From: Cellulomonas sp. KRMCY2
Lineage (GTDB): Bacteria; Actinomycetota; Actinomycetes; Actinomycetales; Cellulomonadaceae
DNA length: 64,000 nucleotides
Reading direction: 5' to 3'
Assembly (NCBI RefSeq): GCF_000526515.1
Contig: NZ_JAGF01000001.1
Location: 4,340,001-4,404,000 of the forward strand
Shown: positions 45,999-57,912 of the stretch, piece after piece
Numbering within the stretch: position 1 is the first letter of the stretch
Layout of the letters: every line of letters begins with the position of its first letter
Notes under the pieces: model-generated
What the model saw: the letters and a program-made list of their open reading frames with translations, nothing else
Database searches by the model: none
What the model was told of the DNA's origin: nothing
Translations under genes and position numbers: made by a program

Positions 45999-46622
45999 AT
46001 GGACACCTGGGACCGGATCGTCTCCCTCCGGACCGAGCTCGCCGCCCAGGCCGAGGCGTTCACGCCCGCTCAGTGGGACACGCAGAGCCTGTGCACGGGG
46101 TGGCGGGTCCGTGACGTGGTCGCCCACATGACCATGCCGGAGCGGTTCTCCCTCGTCGGCGGGCTCCCCGACATGATCCGTTCAGGGTTCCGCCTGAGCA
46201 AGGTCCTGCACCAGGACGCGGTCCGCCGCGGATCCGCCCCGGTGGCCGACGTCCTGGACGGCTACCGGGCCGCCATCTCCCATCGGACGCTGCCGCCGGG
46301 CCGATCCGTGGCGAACGTCCTGGCGGAGGTCGTCGCGCACACGCAGGACATCCGTCGCGCTCTCGGGCTGCCGTGGTCGTTCGACCCCGAGGTGCTGCGC
46401 GCCGTGGCCGACACGCTGCACGCCGACGCCGCGCTCAAGGTGCCCGGCCGGGTGGCGGGGCTGCGCCTGGCGGCCACCGACACGGGCTGGGCGGCGGGCG
46501 AGGGGGTCGAGGTCTCCGGTCCGCTCGAGGCCCTCGTCCTGGCGATGGTGGGCCGGTGTGTCGTGCTCCCGGAGCTCTCCGGCCCCGGGGTCGCCACCCT
46601 CGCCGCCCGCACCAACGGATGA
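45999..46622 (+). CDS. Maleylpyruvate isomerase N-terminal/DinB-like domain protein
   Basis: A 207-residue protein of the mycothiol-dependent isomerase/DinB four-helix fold common in Actinobacteria. The helix LCTGWRVRDVVAHMTMPER carries a His typical of the metal site, and further His residues occur in AEVVAHTQDIRRALG. Members are metal-dependent mycothiol S-transferases or related enzymes; the substrate is unknown. The ATG at 45999 with GGAGAG upstream is chosen. A frame open from 45861 reads through a GGCGGTCGGCGAT-type repeat and is unlikely to be translated. It is convergent with the thioesterase at 46638. Confidence 0.8.
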   Translation: MDTWDRIVSLRTELAAQAEAFTPAQWDTQSLCTGWRVRDVVAHMTMPERFSLVGGLPDMIRSGFRLSKVLHQDAVRRGSAPVADVLDGYRAAISHRTLPPGRSVANVLAEVVAHTQDIRRALGLPWSFDPEVLRAVADTLHADAALKVPGRVAGLRLAATDTGWAAGEGVEVSGPLEALVLAMVGRCVVLPELSGPGVATLAARTNG

Positions 46623-46637
46623 CGCGGCGCGGCGCGG

Positions 46638-47132
46638 TCAGTCGTCCTGTGCGGCCGGTCGCCGGCGTCGCAGCACGACCGGCGGCTCGACGTACGGCTG
46701 CCAGACAGCTCGCTCCTGCGGACTGATCCGCCGCGGCTGCGCCGTCGCCGCGTCGATCAGGACGAGGGTCGTGGTCGCCTGGATGAAGACCACCCGCCCC
46801 CCCGCGTCCTGACCGGTCACCTGGTAGCACACGTCGATGCTCGCGCCGCCGAGGTGGCCGAGCCACATCTCGACGGTGACCGGGTCGCGCCGGTAGCCGA
46901 TCGGCAGCAGGTACTCGATCTCCGTCCGCGCGACGAGCGTGTGGGTCGCGGCCCCGGGGCCCGCGTCCAGCACCGCCGTCGGCCAGGTGCCCGGATCGGG
47001 CGCCTCGGGGTGCCGCCAGAAGGCGGCGATCCGCGCCTCCTCGAGCAGCCGCAGGACGGCGACGTTGTTGACGTGCCCGTAGGCATCCATGTCTGCCCAG
47101 CGCAGCGGGACGGGTACCAGCAGGCGGGTCAT
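46638..47132 (-). CDS. Acyl-CoA thioesterase, 4HBT/FcbC family
   Basis: A 164-residue single hot-dog thioesterase. The catalytic region reads VPLRWADMDAYGHVNNVAVLRLLEEARI with the Asp of the FcbC/YbgC type, and the later strand is ARTEIEYLLPIGYRRDPV. The ATG at 47132 overlaps the stop of the upstream GTPase gene as ATGA, so it is the last gene of the seven-gene minus-strand run. No functional tie to the GTPases is known, though a membrane-lipid connection would be consistent with dynamin-like neighbours. Confidence 0.92.
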   Translation of the reverse strand: MTRLLVPVPLRWADMDAYGHVNNVAVLRLLEEARIAAFWRHPEAPDPGTWPTAVLDAGPGAATHTLVARTEIEYLLPIGYRRDPVTVEMWLGHLGGASIDVCYQVTGQDAGGRVVFIQATTTLVLIDAATAQPRRISPQERAVWQPYVEPPVVLRRRRPAAQDD

Positions 47133-48877
47133 GGTCGGTCCTTGTCTCGGTGCCGACGCCCGGTGGCGCGGCGGGATCGATTGCTCGGTGCTCCGGCACG
47201 GTCCGCCGAGGTACGGCAGGCACGCAGCCGCGCGAGCACCTCGTCGACCGGCTCGACCACGAGCTGGTCGGCGACCTGTGCCACCGCGGCACGCAGCCCG
47301 TTGCCGGCCCGCCGTGCCCTGGCACGCGCCCCGGTGGCGGCGGCCAGCCGGGCCAGCCCGGCCACCAGCGGGCCGAGCAGCACACCGACCACGACCGCGG
47401 CAGTCGGCAGGGAGACCTCACCCCAGGCCGGTGGGTCGGGCACGGGTATCCGCAGCACGCCGAGCCCGGCCAGGACGCCGAGCCAACCCAGCCCGGCCAC
47501 CAGGAACGCGAGCAGCAACCACTGGAGGCCGCCGACCACGGACCACCACAGGGGTCGCCGCTCACCGGCCACCGGTGTGCCGCTGACCGCGCGGTCCAGC
47601 GCATCCGGGAGGTCGTGCGCCTGGGCGATGCCGTCGGTGCGGGCCCGGGCGGCGAGCACCCAGAGGTCCGGTGACCCGGTCGTCGCGGAGTCGGTGAAGG
47701 CGCGGACGGCGGCGCGCGCGCGGGCGAGCTCGGCCTGGCCGGGTGGTGGCACGGATGTGCGGATCACCTCGTCCAGGGTCCCGCGGCGGCCCCGTGCCGT
47801 CGCGGTCGGCCCCGGCCCGCGGCGTCCCGAGCCCCTGGGCGCCGAACCGTCGACGCCCGATCCGCCCGAGCCCGGGCCGAGGTGCAGCCGGCGCAGGGGG
47901 TCCACCCTGAACCTGGCGACCCACCGGGTCAGCGGCCAGCCGGTCGCCGCGCGCGCGTGCAGCAGGTGGGCCCGACGCACCGCCTCGACGACGACCGGCA
48001 CCCCGGCCGCCTGGGCGAGCGCGTCGACCAGCTCGGTCCGCGACGCGTGCGGCGCACCGTCGGTCCCACCGCACAGCTCCCGGATCCGGCCGGCCACGGC
48101 GATCACGTCGGCCTCGAGCCGCGCCTGCGCGGCGACCCGTCGGTGCGCCGCCTCGTCGAGCGCCGCCCGGAGGGCCGCGACGCCCTCACCGGTGCGCGCC
48201 GAGACCTCGAGCACCCGGACGCCCGGCAGACCGTCGTCGGCGAGCAGTCGTTCGAGGTCGCGACGGCAGGCGGCCCGCTCGGCCACGGTCAGCCTGTCCA
48301 CCTGGTTCAGGACGACGAACACGACCTCGGCGTGCGCACCGAGGGTCCGCAGGTATCGCTCGTGCACTGCCGCGTCGGCGTACTTCTGCGGGTCGACGAC
48401 CCAGACCATGAGGTCGACGAGGGCGACGAGTCGCTCGGCCTCGAGGCGGTGCTCGGTACGTACGGAGTCATGATCGGGCAGGTCGATCAGGACGAGACCC
48501 TCGTCGTCGCCGGTGGCTGGCGCCGCGCCGGCCGGTGGCTCGACGGGCGGGAGCTGATGGCGGCGGCGCACCCCCAGCCAGTCGAGCAGCGGGGCCGAAC
48601 CGGCCTCGCCGCGGACCACGGCGAACGCCTCGGAGGTCGTCGGGCGGAGCACGTCCACCTCGGCGAGCGGTAGGCCGATGACCGCGTTGAGCAGCGAGGA
48701 CTTGCCCGAACCGGTCGACCCGGCGAAGGCGACGACGGTGTGCTCGGCGGACAGCCGCAGCCGGTGCCCCGCCCGCTCCCCGACCTCGCGTGCCCGGACG
48801 ACGAGATCGTCCGGCAGGACGCCTCGGCCCGCTCGGATCGCCTGAGCGAGGTTGTCGAGCCGCACGGTGACCGTCAT
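47129..48877 (-). CDS. Dynamin-like/Era-type GTPase with C-terminal membrane hairpin (copy 1, small partner)
   Basis: A 582-residue P-loop GTPase: G1 FAGSTGSGKS (about 52-60), a PTT switch in LRPTTSEA, G3 IDLPDHDSV and G4 LNQVD. Two hydrophobic segments late in the chain (about 425-455 and 480-505) form a membrane hairpin, followed by a basic tail. It is preceded on the same strand by a larger GTPase (48874-50730), overlapping by ATGA. This pairing resembles DynA-DynB of Streptomyces, which act together at the division septum. A second pair with the same organisation lies at 53192-56529. GTPase activity is clear from motifs; the dynamin-like role is inferred. Confidence 0.85.
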   Translation of the reverse strand: MTVTVRLDNLAQAIRAGRGVLPDDLVVRAREVGERAGHRLRLSAEHTVVAFAGSTGSGKSSLLNAVIGLPLAEVDVLRPTTSEAFAVVRGEAGSAPLLDWLGVRRRHQLPPVEPPAGAAPATGDDEGLVLIDLPDHDSVRTEHRLEAERLVALVDLMVWVVDPQKYADAAVHERYLRTLGAHAEVVFVVLNQVDRLTVAERAACRRDLERLLADDGLPGVRVLEVSARTGEGVAALRAALDEAAHRRVAAQARLEADVIAVAGRIRELCGGTDGAPHASRTELVDALAQAAGVPVVVEAVRRAHLLHARAATGWPLTRWVARFRVDPLRRLHLGPGSGGSGVDGSAPRGSGRRGPGPTATARGRRGTLDEVIRTSVPPPGQAELARARAAVRAFTDSATTGSPDLWVLAARARTDGIAQAHDLPDALDRAVSGTPVAGERRPLWWSVVGGLQWLLLAFLVAGLGWLGVLAGLGVLRIPVPDPPAWGEVSLPTAAVVVGVLLGPLVAGLARLAAATGARARARRAGNGLRAAVAQVADQLVVEPVDEVLARLRACRTSADRAGAPSNRSRRATGRRHRDKDRP

Positions 48878-50730
48878 GGCCGCCACATCCGCCGCCACCA
48901 GCCGCGCAGACCGCCGTCGTCGTGCTCCGGCTCGCCGAGCAGACCCTCGCCGACCCCGCCACGGCCGGCGCCGTCACCCGTGCCGGCCCGCCGCCCAGCG
49001 ACGGGACCGCGCTCGCCGTCCTCCGGCCCGTCCGGTCCCGGCGCTGCCGCTGCGACCGCCCTGGCCGCTGCGCGGATCCGGTCCCCGGTGCTCGGCGACA
49101 GGTCGAGGGCGTCCAGCACCGTGGTGAACCGACCGGCCTCGATCTCCAGCAGCCTCGCCAACCGCGCCGCGAGGTCGTGCTGCGCAGTGCGCGTCAACCG
49201 CCGCACGGCGTCGTCGCCGAACACCGCCTCGAGCAGCCGCTGGGCCAGCACAGCCGTCCCGCCGGCGACACCGACCTCCGCCGTGGTGAGCCCACCGGTG
49301 GAGGCGAAGATCGCGACCATCAGGGCGGCACCGAGCCCGTTGACCCCGAAGGACAGCACCCGGGCGGTGGTGCGTCGCTCGGCGCCCTCGGTCGAGACCA
49401 GGTCGAGCACACCGGACTGCCAGTCGCGCATCTCGCCGGCGATCCGCTCACGCAGATCCGTCGAGGACCGGGAGAGCCGCAGCCCGTCGACCAGCCGGAT
49501 GCCGGCCGGATCGGCGTGCCAGGTCGCGAACGTGTGGTCGGCGGCGCGGTCGGCAGCATCCTGCACCAGGTCGACCAGACCGTGCCCGATGGCCGCAGTG
49601 ATCGGCTCGGGGGCCGGCCGACCGCGCAGCGCGGCCGTCGCGCGGTCCCGCCACGTGCTGACCTTCGCCTCGATGGCCCGGAGCAGCTCCCCGGTCCCGA
49701 CGTACTCCTGCCACCGGGCGAGGACCTCCCCGCGCAGCATCGTGCCGTCCGAGGTGGCCGTCTCGAGCGAGCGCTGCGCGTCGCGGTAGGCAGCGGTGGC
49801 CACACCGCGCAGGCGCTCGGCGTGGGCGACCTGGGCGTCGGCGCCGGCCGCAAGGCCGGGCGATCGGGCCACCACGTCGTCGACCGCCCCCCGGACGGTG
49901 CGCCGGACCAGCCCGTCGCGGGCCGCCGCGTCGCCCGCGACCGAGCGCAGCCAGGTGGTGACGGCAGCGACAGCACTGCTCGGGAGCAGACCGTCGTCCA
50001 GGCGCGACTCCGCGACGGTGAAGAGCCTCGAGTCCGCGAGTCCGTGCTCGCTGAGCATCGCCCCGAGGTGAGCGGTGACGGCGTCCCGGGCGGCCGGCTC
50101 GACCCGGTTGAGGACCATCACGACCACGGCCCGTCGTCGGGCGGCCGCAGCCAGCAGGTCCCAGGGCACGGCGTCGGCATACCGCGCCGCCGTCGTCACG
50201 AAGACCCACACGTCCGCGGCCCCGAGCAGCTCCTCGCCCATCTCCCGGTTGGCCACGACGACGGAGTCGATGTCCGGGGCGTCCAGGAGCGCGAGGCCGC
50301 GCGGTACGGCCGGGTGCGGCACGAGGCGCAGTGCCCGGCCCTCCGCGTCCCCGCCGGTGACCCGTGGCAGCCGCGGCAGGATGCGCTCCGAGGCGAACCA
50401 GGCGCCGTCGTCCGGGTGGTGCACGAGGACCGGTGAGCGCGTGGTCGGACGCAGCACACCGGCGGCCGTCACCGACGTGCCGACCACGCTGTTGACCAGG
50501 GTCGACTTGCCGGCCCCGGTCGATCCGCCGACGACGGCGAGCAGCGGCGCGCCGATCTGACGGACCCGCGGGATCAGGTAGTCGTCGAGATGGTCGACGA
50601 GGCCGGCAGCACGAGCGCGCTCCGCATCGACCCCGGGCAGCTCGAGCGGGAAGCGCAGGTCCGCCACCGCGGCACGCAGGGCGGTCAGGGTGACGAGCAG
50701 CTCGCCGGCTGCCAGGTCCGTCCCGCTCAC
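48874..50730 (-). CDS. Dynamin-like GTPase (copy 1, large partner)
   Basis: A 618-residue protein. G1 is VGGSTGAGKST (about 67-77), followed by LRPTTRSPVLVHHP, G3 LDAPDIDSV and the strand VWVFVTTAARYADAVPW. The G4 motif is degenerate (LNRVE rather than NKxD). A long helical region follows, then a hydrophobic stretch (about 470-520) that could insert in membrane as a paddle. The C-terminal tail is Gly/Glu/Arg-rich and ends WWRRMWRP. It starts with GTG 50730, 81 bases after ettA, and overlaps the next GTPase gene. It is a paralogue of 54796-56529. Confidence 0.85.
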   Translation of the reverse strand: MSGTDLAAGELLVTLTALRAAVADLRFPLELPGVDAERARAAGLVDHLDDYLIPRVRQIGAPLLAVVGGSTGAGKSTLVNSVVGTSVTAAGVLRPTTRSPVLVHHPDDGAWFASERILPRLPRVTGGDAEGRALRLVPHPAVPRGLALLDAPDIDSVVVANREMGEELLGAADVWVFVTTAARYADAVPWDLLAAAARRRAVVVMVLNRVEPAARDAVTAHLGAMLSEHGLADSRLFTVAESRLDDGLLPSSAVAAVTTWLRSVAGDAAARDGLVRRTVRGAVDDVVARSPGLAAGADAQVAHAERLRGVATAAYRDAQRSLETATSDGTMLRGEVLARWQEYVGTGELLRAIEAKVSTWRDRATAALRGRPAPEPITAAIGHGLVDLVQDAADRAADHTFATWHADPAGIRLVDGLRLSRSSTDLRERIAGEMRDWQSGVLDLVSTEGAERRTTARVLSFGVNGLGAALMVAIFASTGGLTTAEVGVAGGTAVLAQRLLEAVFGDDAVRRLTRTAQHDLAARLARLLEIEAGRFTTVLDALDLSPSTGDRIRAAARAVAAAAPGPDGPEDGERGPVAGRRAGTGDGAGRGGVGEGLLGEPEHDDGGLRGWWRRMWRP

Positions 50731-50811
50731 CCGTTGGTCTCCCGTCAGTCGCTCGCTCCCGGCCAGTGTGGCGCAGTCGCGCCGCTCATGTCGGATCGAC
50801 GAGCCCGGACC

Positions 50812-52494
<1,683 letters not shown>

Positions 52495-52559
52495 GTGGGT
52501 ATGTGCTCCTGGTGTCGATCGGGGACGGCGCGCTGCGGTGCGCCGGGGCACCGGCCAGC

Positions 52560-53108
52560 CTACGGCGTCGCGAGCAGGACCTCCTTGTCGAGCGCTGCGA
52601 CCTCGTCACCGACGACCCCGCCCGCCGGCGTCGCCCACGGGTCGGTCAGGTCGAGTCCTGTGCCCTGCGCGTCACCGTCCGGCTGCGCCGCACCGGACTC
52701 CTCGGCCGGACCGGGACCCACCTCGGCATCCCGCGGACCGGTCGTGTAGACGGTCCTGGCGAACTTCGCACTGCCGCGCGTCAGGTCGTGGCCGATGGCA
52801 GTGGCCTCCAGCACGAGCCCGGTGCGCGGGCCGTTCTCACCCACCCAGTCCTCGGTGCGCAACCGGCCGTACGCCAGCACCGGCTCGCCCTTGTGGATCG
52901 AGGACGCGACGTTGAACGCCACGTCCCGGAACGCCTTGACAGTGATCCACTCGGTTCGGCCGTCGGTCCATGCGCCCTGCCGGTTGTCGAAGTACCGGGG
53001 GGTGGTCGCCACGCGGAAGCTCGTGAACGGTACGCCGTCGCCGACCACCTCACGGGGCGTCGACGCCGCCCACCCGACCACCGTGACCATCAGTCCGTTG
53101 GAGCTCAT
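52560..53108 (-). CDS. ssb: Single-stranded DNA-binding protein, divergent paralogue
   Basis: A 182-residue OB-fold protein: TVVGWAASTPREVVGDG, FTSFRVATTPRYFDNR, TEWITVKAFRDVAFNVASSIHKGEPVLAYGRLRTEDW are SSB core segments. The C-terminal tail is acidic but ends DKEVLLATP, lacking the DDIPF tip that recruits replication and repair proteins. It is therefore more likely an accessory SSB than the replicative one. ATG 53108 has AGGAGG five bases upstream. It lies between a GTPase pair and ettA in the same direction. The same gene order seems common in relatives, but I cannot check that here. Confidence 0.9.
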   Translation of the reverse strand: MSSNGLMVTVVGWAASTPREVVGDGVPFTSFRVATTPRYFDNRQGAWTDGRTEWITVKAFRDVAFNVASSIHKGEPVLAYGRLRTEDWVGENGPRTGLVLEATAIGHDLTRGSAKFARTVYTTGPRDAEVGPGPAEESGAAQPDGDAQGTGLDLTDPWATPAGGVVGDEVAALDKEVLLATP

Positions 53109-53191
53109 CGTTCCTCCTGCACCGTGGGCCGGCCGATCCGGCCCTGGAGCGAGAGTCCCGGCTGCGCGCCGGTGGTGCGGCGAGGGTCACC

Positions 53192-54799
53192 TCACGCTGG
53201 GGATGAGCCCGACGTGTCGGGGCCTGTGGATGTCACGTGCTGCGGATGTCCCGTGCCGTGGATGTCGGCGCCTGTCGATGCGTCAGCACCGACGGCGACC
53301 CGCCCCGCTGCTGCCGTCCGGACGGCGCGATGGTCGGCGAGCACCTGCGCCGTCGGCCGCGCGAGCGACACCTCGACCACCTGGCCGAGGACCTCCCGGG
53401 CAGCGGCACCGAGCTGTGCCGCGCGCCGCCGGGCGGTCCACCGGCGCAGCACCGCCCCCAGCGCCCACAGGCCGAGCCCCACGACGGCTGCGACGGCTGT
53501 CGCGAGCAGGGTCCCGCGGTCGTCCCACGCCCCGCCGGCGATGGCCGTCCCGCCGGTCACCCCGAGCCCCAGCAGGGCGAGCAGACCGCACCCCGCGGCC
53601 AGCACGCGCACCAGGACGGCGACAGCCGCGCCCCGGACGCTGACCGGAACCGAGCCGATCCTGTCGTCCGCGGCCCGGACCAGCTCGTCCGTGCCGGCGA
53701 CCGATCCGGCCAGGGACTCCTGCCACGGCACGGGCAGCCCGTGACCCACCTGGTCGAGCCAGGCGCTCCGGACGAGTCCCACCCGGTCGGCCTGGAGCGG
53801 CCCCAGCCGACCGGCCATGGCCCGCCCCGCGCGCACAGCGGCCTCGACCGCGGCGACGATCCCGGCGAGCCCGGCGGCCTCGGCCAGGCCGTCGACCGCG
53901 TCGGCGACCGGGAGACGCGCCTCGGCGAGCTCACCCTCGCCCACGGCGGTGCCGAGGACGCGCGCGGCGTCGTCGAGCTCCACGGCCGAGCGGAGCTCGG
54001 CGACACCGCGACCCGCGACCGCGCGAGCCAGGACCCCGCGCACGACCGGGATCCCGTCCCCGCTGCGGGCCGAGACGCTGTGCACGCCGACGTCGAGGAG
54101 ACCGTCCTCGCGCAGCAGCCGGGACACGTCACGCAGCAGGCCGGCCTGGGCGTCGATCGGGACGGTGTCGATCTGGTTGAGGACGACGAGCATCGCGCCC
54201 TCGTGGCCGACCAGATGCCGCAGGTAGCCGGTGTGCAGCGCGTCGTCCGCGTACTTCTGCGGGTCGACGACCCACACGAGCAGGTCCACGAGCGGCAGCA
54301 GCCGGTCGACGACCGCACGGTGCTCCGGCTCGACCGAGTCGTGGTCGGGCAGGTCGAGCAGCACGAGACCGCGCAGGTCGGCCTGCGACTCACCGTCGAG
54401 CGCGCTCTCCCGTTCGATCCGACGGTCCCGGGCGACCTCGAGCCAGTCGAGCAACGCGCTCGCGTCGTGGGCCCAGACGCATGCGGTGACCTGGGACGTG
54501 GTGGGTCGCCGGACGCCGACGTCGGCGAACTCCAGCCCGGTCAGCGCGTTGAAGACGGTGGACTTTCCGGACCCGGTCCCGCCGACCAGCGCGACGATCG
54601 TGTGGTCGACGCCGAGGGCGAGGCGTTCGCGCACCCCGTCGAGGGTGGTCTGCACCCTGGCGACCGTCGCCTCGCCGACGCACGGCGCGCCGCGCGCGAT
54701 CGCCCGCTCGAGCTCCTCGACGCGCTGCAGCAGAGCGGCTGTGCGCGGACCGCTGGTCGGTGCCGCGGTGCCGTGCGTCGGTGCCCGGGTGTCGCTCAT
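53192..54799 (-). CDS. Dynamin-like/Era-type GTPase with C-terminal membrane hairpin (copy 2, small partner)
   Basis: A 535-residue paralogue of 47129-48877. G1 is LVGGTGSGKST (about 71-81), followed by VRRPTTSQVTACVW, G3 LDLPDHDSVEPEH, the shared strand LLVWVVDPQKYADDAL, and G4 LNQID. Two hydrophobic segments (about 393-420 and 430-455) form the membrane hairpin. The tail is Ala/Gly/Thr-rich. The ATG at 54799 overlaps the stop of the larger GTPase (ATATGA). ssb follows 83 bases downstream. The two small GTPases share motif wording almost exactly, so the duplication of the pair is clear, though the flanking regions have diverged. Confidence 0.85.
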   Translation of the reverse strand: MSDTRAPTHGTAAPTSGPRTAALLQRVEELERAIARGAPCVGEATVARVQTTLDGVRERLALGVDHTIVALVGGTGSGKSTVFNALTGLEFADVGVRRPTTSQVTACVWAHDASALLDWLEVARDRRIERESALDGESQADLRGLVLLDLPDHDSVEPEHRAVVDRLLPLVDLLVWVVDPQKYADDALHTGYLRHLVGHEGAMLVVLNQIDTVPIDAQAGLLRDVSRLLREDGLLDVGVHSVSARSGDGIPVVRGVLARAVAGRGVAELRSAVELDDAARVLGTAVGEGELAEARLPVADAVDGLAEAAGLAGIVAAVEAAVRAGRAMAGRLGPLQADRVGLVRSAWLDQVGHGLPVPWQESLAGSVAGTDELVRAADDRIGSVPVSVRGAAVAVLVRVLAAGCGLLALLGLGVTGGTAIAGGAWDDRGTLLATAVAAVVGLGLWALGAVLRRWTARRRAAQLGAAAREVLGQVVEVSLARPTAQVLADHRAVRTAAAGRVAVGADASTGADIHGTGHPQHVTSTGPDTSGSSPA

Positions 54800-56529
54800 A
54801 TGAGTCCCTTGAGGACTGCCAGGCGGAGGCGCAGCAGCGAGGCGGCGTCGTCGGCGAGGTCGTCGGAGGCGAGCTCCGCGACGGCCGGCGCCACGCCCGA
54901 CCTGGCCTGCTGACCAGCACGCTCGGCCAGGTCCTCGGTGAGATGCCCGACGGCGTCGTCGGCGGCACCGGGACCGAGCATCGCGGCCAGGACCGCTGAC
55001 GCCGGCTCGAGTCCTGCCGCCGCCGCAGCGAGCAGGGTCGCCACACCGTCGTCGCCCACGGCCCGGGTCAGCCGGGCGATGCGGCGCCGACGACGGCGGT
55101 CCGAGGTCGTCTGCAGCTGACCGGCCTGCTGCCCCGCGGCGAGCAGCCAGTCCCCTGCCGACTCCGCCGGCTCGGCGATCCGCCGGTAGGACGCGGCCCG
55201 GTCATCGGCCGTCCCGGTCGGACCGCCGACGGCAGCGACCGGCTCCGGTCCGGTGGTCACCGGCTCGGCGAGCCCGGCCAGGACGCCGCTCGCCCCGACC
55301 GCGTCGGTCGCGGCGAGCGCACCGACCACCGCCCGCTGACCAGCGGAACGGGCCGAGGCGAAGGCGACGGTCGTCGCGGACCGCAGCTCGTCGGCCAGCG
55401 CCGCGAGACCGGCGACGCGCTCCGGTCGACGTCGTCGGGAGGTCCACCGTCCGGCGAGCGGTCCCCTGCCCTCGGACAGGCGGGCCCAGCTCCCGCGCAC
55501 GGGGCCGTCGGCGACAGCACCACCGCGAGCCGCCTCGGCCGAGCGCCGGGCCGGCGCCTCGACCACACCGTCGATCACGGTCAGCAGGCCGGCTCGAGCA
55601 TCGACCTGCGCCTGCACGGCCTCGGCAAGGTCGTCGACCCACGGGCGGAGCGCGGCGAGCGAGCCACGCTGCGTCCTGGCGATCACCGATCGGGCCCGGT
55701 CCGGTCCGGCGATCATGGCGAGCCACCGCAGGATGGGTGCGACGGCCCGTGCGTCGAGCAGCCCCTCGTGCGGTCCGACGTCGGGCACCAGGAACAAGGG
55801 CACCGCGACCATCCCCCGCGCACGCAGCCGGGCCATGAGGTCGCCGCGCACCGTGACCAGCGCCGCATCCGGGACCCGGTTGAGCACCATCGCCATCGAC
55901 GTCCCGCGCTCGGTCGCGCGGTCGAGCACCTCCCACGGCAGCGCGTCGCCGTAGCGCGCAGCAGTGGTGACGAAGATCCACAGGTCAGCGGCCTCCAGCA
56001 GCCGGTGGGCTGTGCTGCGGTTGGTCGCGAGCAGCGAGTCGAGGTCAGGAGCGTCCACCAGCGCGATGCCGCGCGGCACACCCTGGTGGGCCACGACGTC
56101 GACGATCGCGAGCAGCGGGTGGTCGGCGAGGAGCTCGCTGTCGTCCGGGTTGTGGACGAGCACCGGGCGCCGGGTCGTCGGCCGCAGCACGCCTGCCTTG
56201 CTGACCTCCGTGCCGAGCAGGGAGTTGACCAGCGTGGACTTGCCGGCCCCGGTCGATCCGGCCACGACCACGACCGCCGGGGCGGACAGCTCGCGCAGCC
56301 GCGGCAGCAGGTGGTCGTCGAGCTGGTCGAGGAGCTGGCGTCGCCGGGCCTCTGCGACGTCGACGTCATCGAGCGGAAGGGGGAAGCGCGTCCGGTCGAC
56401 GTCCCGACGCAGATCGCTGACCGCGTCGAGCAGCGATGCGCTCGCCGTCGGACGCGCGACGTCCCGGCGGCTCGGACCGGCGGAGCCGACAGGACCACCT
56501 CGTGCGGTGGTCGGCGGCTGCGGTGTCAC
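54796..56529 (-). CDS. Dynamin-like GTPase (copy 2, large partner)
   Basis: A 577-residue paralogue of 48874-50730. G1 is VAGSTGAGKSTLVN (about 89-102), then GVLRPTTRRPVLVHNP, G3 LVDAPDLDSL and WIFVTTAARYGDALPW. As in copy 1, G4 is degenerate (LNRVP). The C-terminal half is helical and Ala-rich with a mildly hydrophobic stretch at about 490-515, weaker than in copy 1. The GTG at 56529 has GGAGG upstream and is preferred over 56568. It is the first gene of the seven-gene run; its upstream region borders tRNA-Arg on the other strand. Confidence 0.83.
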   Translation of the reverse strand: MTPQPPTTARGGPVGSAGPSRRDVARPTASASLLDAVSDLRRDVDRTRFPLPLDDVDVAEARRRQLLDQLDDHLLPRLRELSAPAVVVVAGSTGAGKSTLVNSLLGTEVSKAGVLRPTTRRPVLVHNPDDSELLADHPLLAIVDVVAHQGVPRGIALVDAPDLDSLLATNRSTAHRLLEAADLWIFVTTAARYGDALPWEVLDRATERGTSMAMVLNRVPDAALVTVRGDLMARLRARGMVAVPLFLVPDVGPHEGLLDARAVAPILRWLAMIAGPDRARSVIARTQRGSLAALRPWVDDLAEAVQAQVDARAGLLTVIDGVVEAPARRSAEAARGGAVADGPVRGSWARLSEGRGPLAGRWTSRRRRPERVAGLAALADELRSATTVAFASARSAGQRAVVGALAATDAVGASGVLAGLAEPVTTGPEPVAAVGGPTGTADDRAASYRRIAEPAESAGDWLLAAGQQAGQLQTTSDRRRRRRIARLTRAVGDDGVATLLAAAAAGLEPASAVLAAMLGPGAADDAVGHLTEDLAERAGQQARSGVAPAVAELASDDLADDAASLLRLRLAVLKGLI

Positions 56530-56659
56530 AGCACGATCCTCCCGTGCCGGTGTGCCCAGGCCAAACACGCGCGCCGGTGCAGGGCCGAGCAGACGCGGGC
56601 CGGACCGGACGGGTCGGGCCGGTGGAGCGCTGCGGGGACGACTACGCTGGTTCGGCCAA

Positions 56660-57473
<814 letters not shown>

Positions 57474-57572
57474 GTGCGCTCCCTGTCGGTCACCTGGGAC
57501 TCTCGTCCTACCGCGGTGAAGAACCTGGCCAGTCCTCCCGGTCCATCCACTCACACCTTCTGGAGCACCGCC

Positions 57573-57779
57573 ATGCATCCCCTGACCGTCTACGAGATAG
57601 CAGTCCGCGAGCACGACGACGTGATCGCACAGCGCACCCGCGAGCAGACGCTCGCGCGTCGCACCGCCGGCCGCCGGGACACCCGTCCCGCGAACCGGTC
57701 CTTCGACCGGTCCGCGCGACCGGCCGTGAGCACGAGCTCGAGCACGTCGACGTCGGACGGCCGCCCCGCGGTCGCCTGA
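57573..57779 (+). CDS. Small basic actinobacterial protein (68 aa)
   Basis: The start MHPLTVYEIAVREHDDVIAQRTREQ is a short helical pattern (Y/E-L-A-x-x-x-H/R with heptad-like basic residues) seen at the start of many small actinobacterial proteins of unknown role. A Ser/Thr/Arg-rich tail without predicted fold follows. ATG 57573 has GGAGC upstream. A strong terminator hairpin follows 32 bases after the stop, which supports it being a separate transcription unit. The longer open frame from 57461 is less likely. No function can be given. Confidence 0.65.
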   Translation: MHPLTVYEIAVREHDDVIAQRTREQTLARRTAGRRDTRPANRSFDRSARPAVSTSSSTSTSDGRPAVA

Positions 57780-57810
57780 CACCGACGTCCGACACACCGA
57801 CGTCCGACGA

Positions 57811-57850
57811 CACGGGGCGGGCCGCACCTGCGGCCCGCCTTCGCCGTGTC
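57811..57850 (+). terminator. Terminator hairpin after the small protein gene
   Basis: Inner perfect 11-bp stem GGCGGGCCGCA (57816-57826) with TGCGGCCCGCC (57829-57839). The outer arms GACACGG and CCGTGTC extend the hairpin to about 57809-57850. It follows the stop at 57779. Confidence 0.8.
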
Positions 57851-57912
57851 TGCCACCATGTGCTCATGGTCCCGCTGAACCCCGTGTGGCCGGCCACCGT
57901 CCGGCACAGCTG

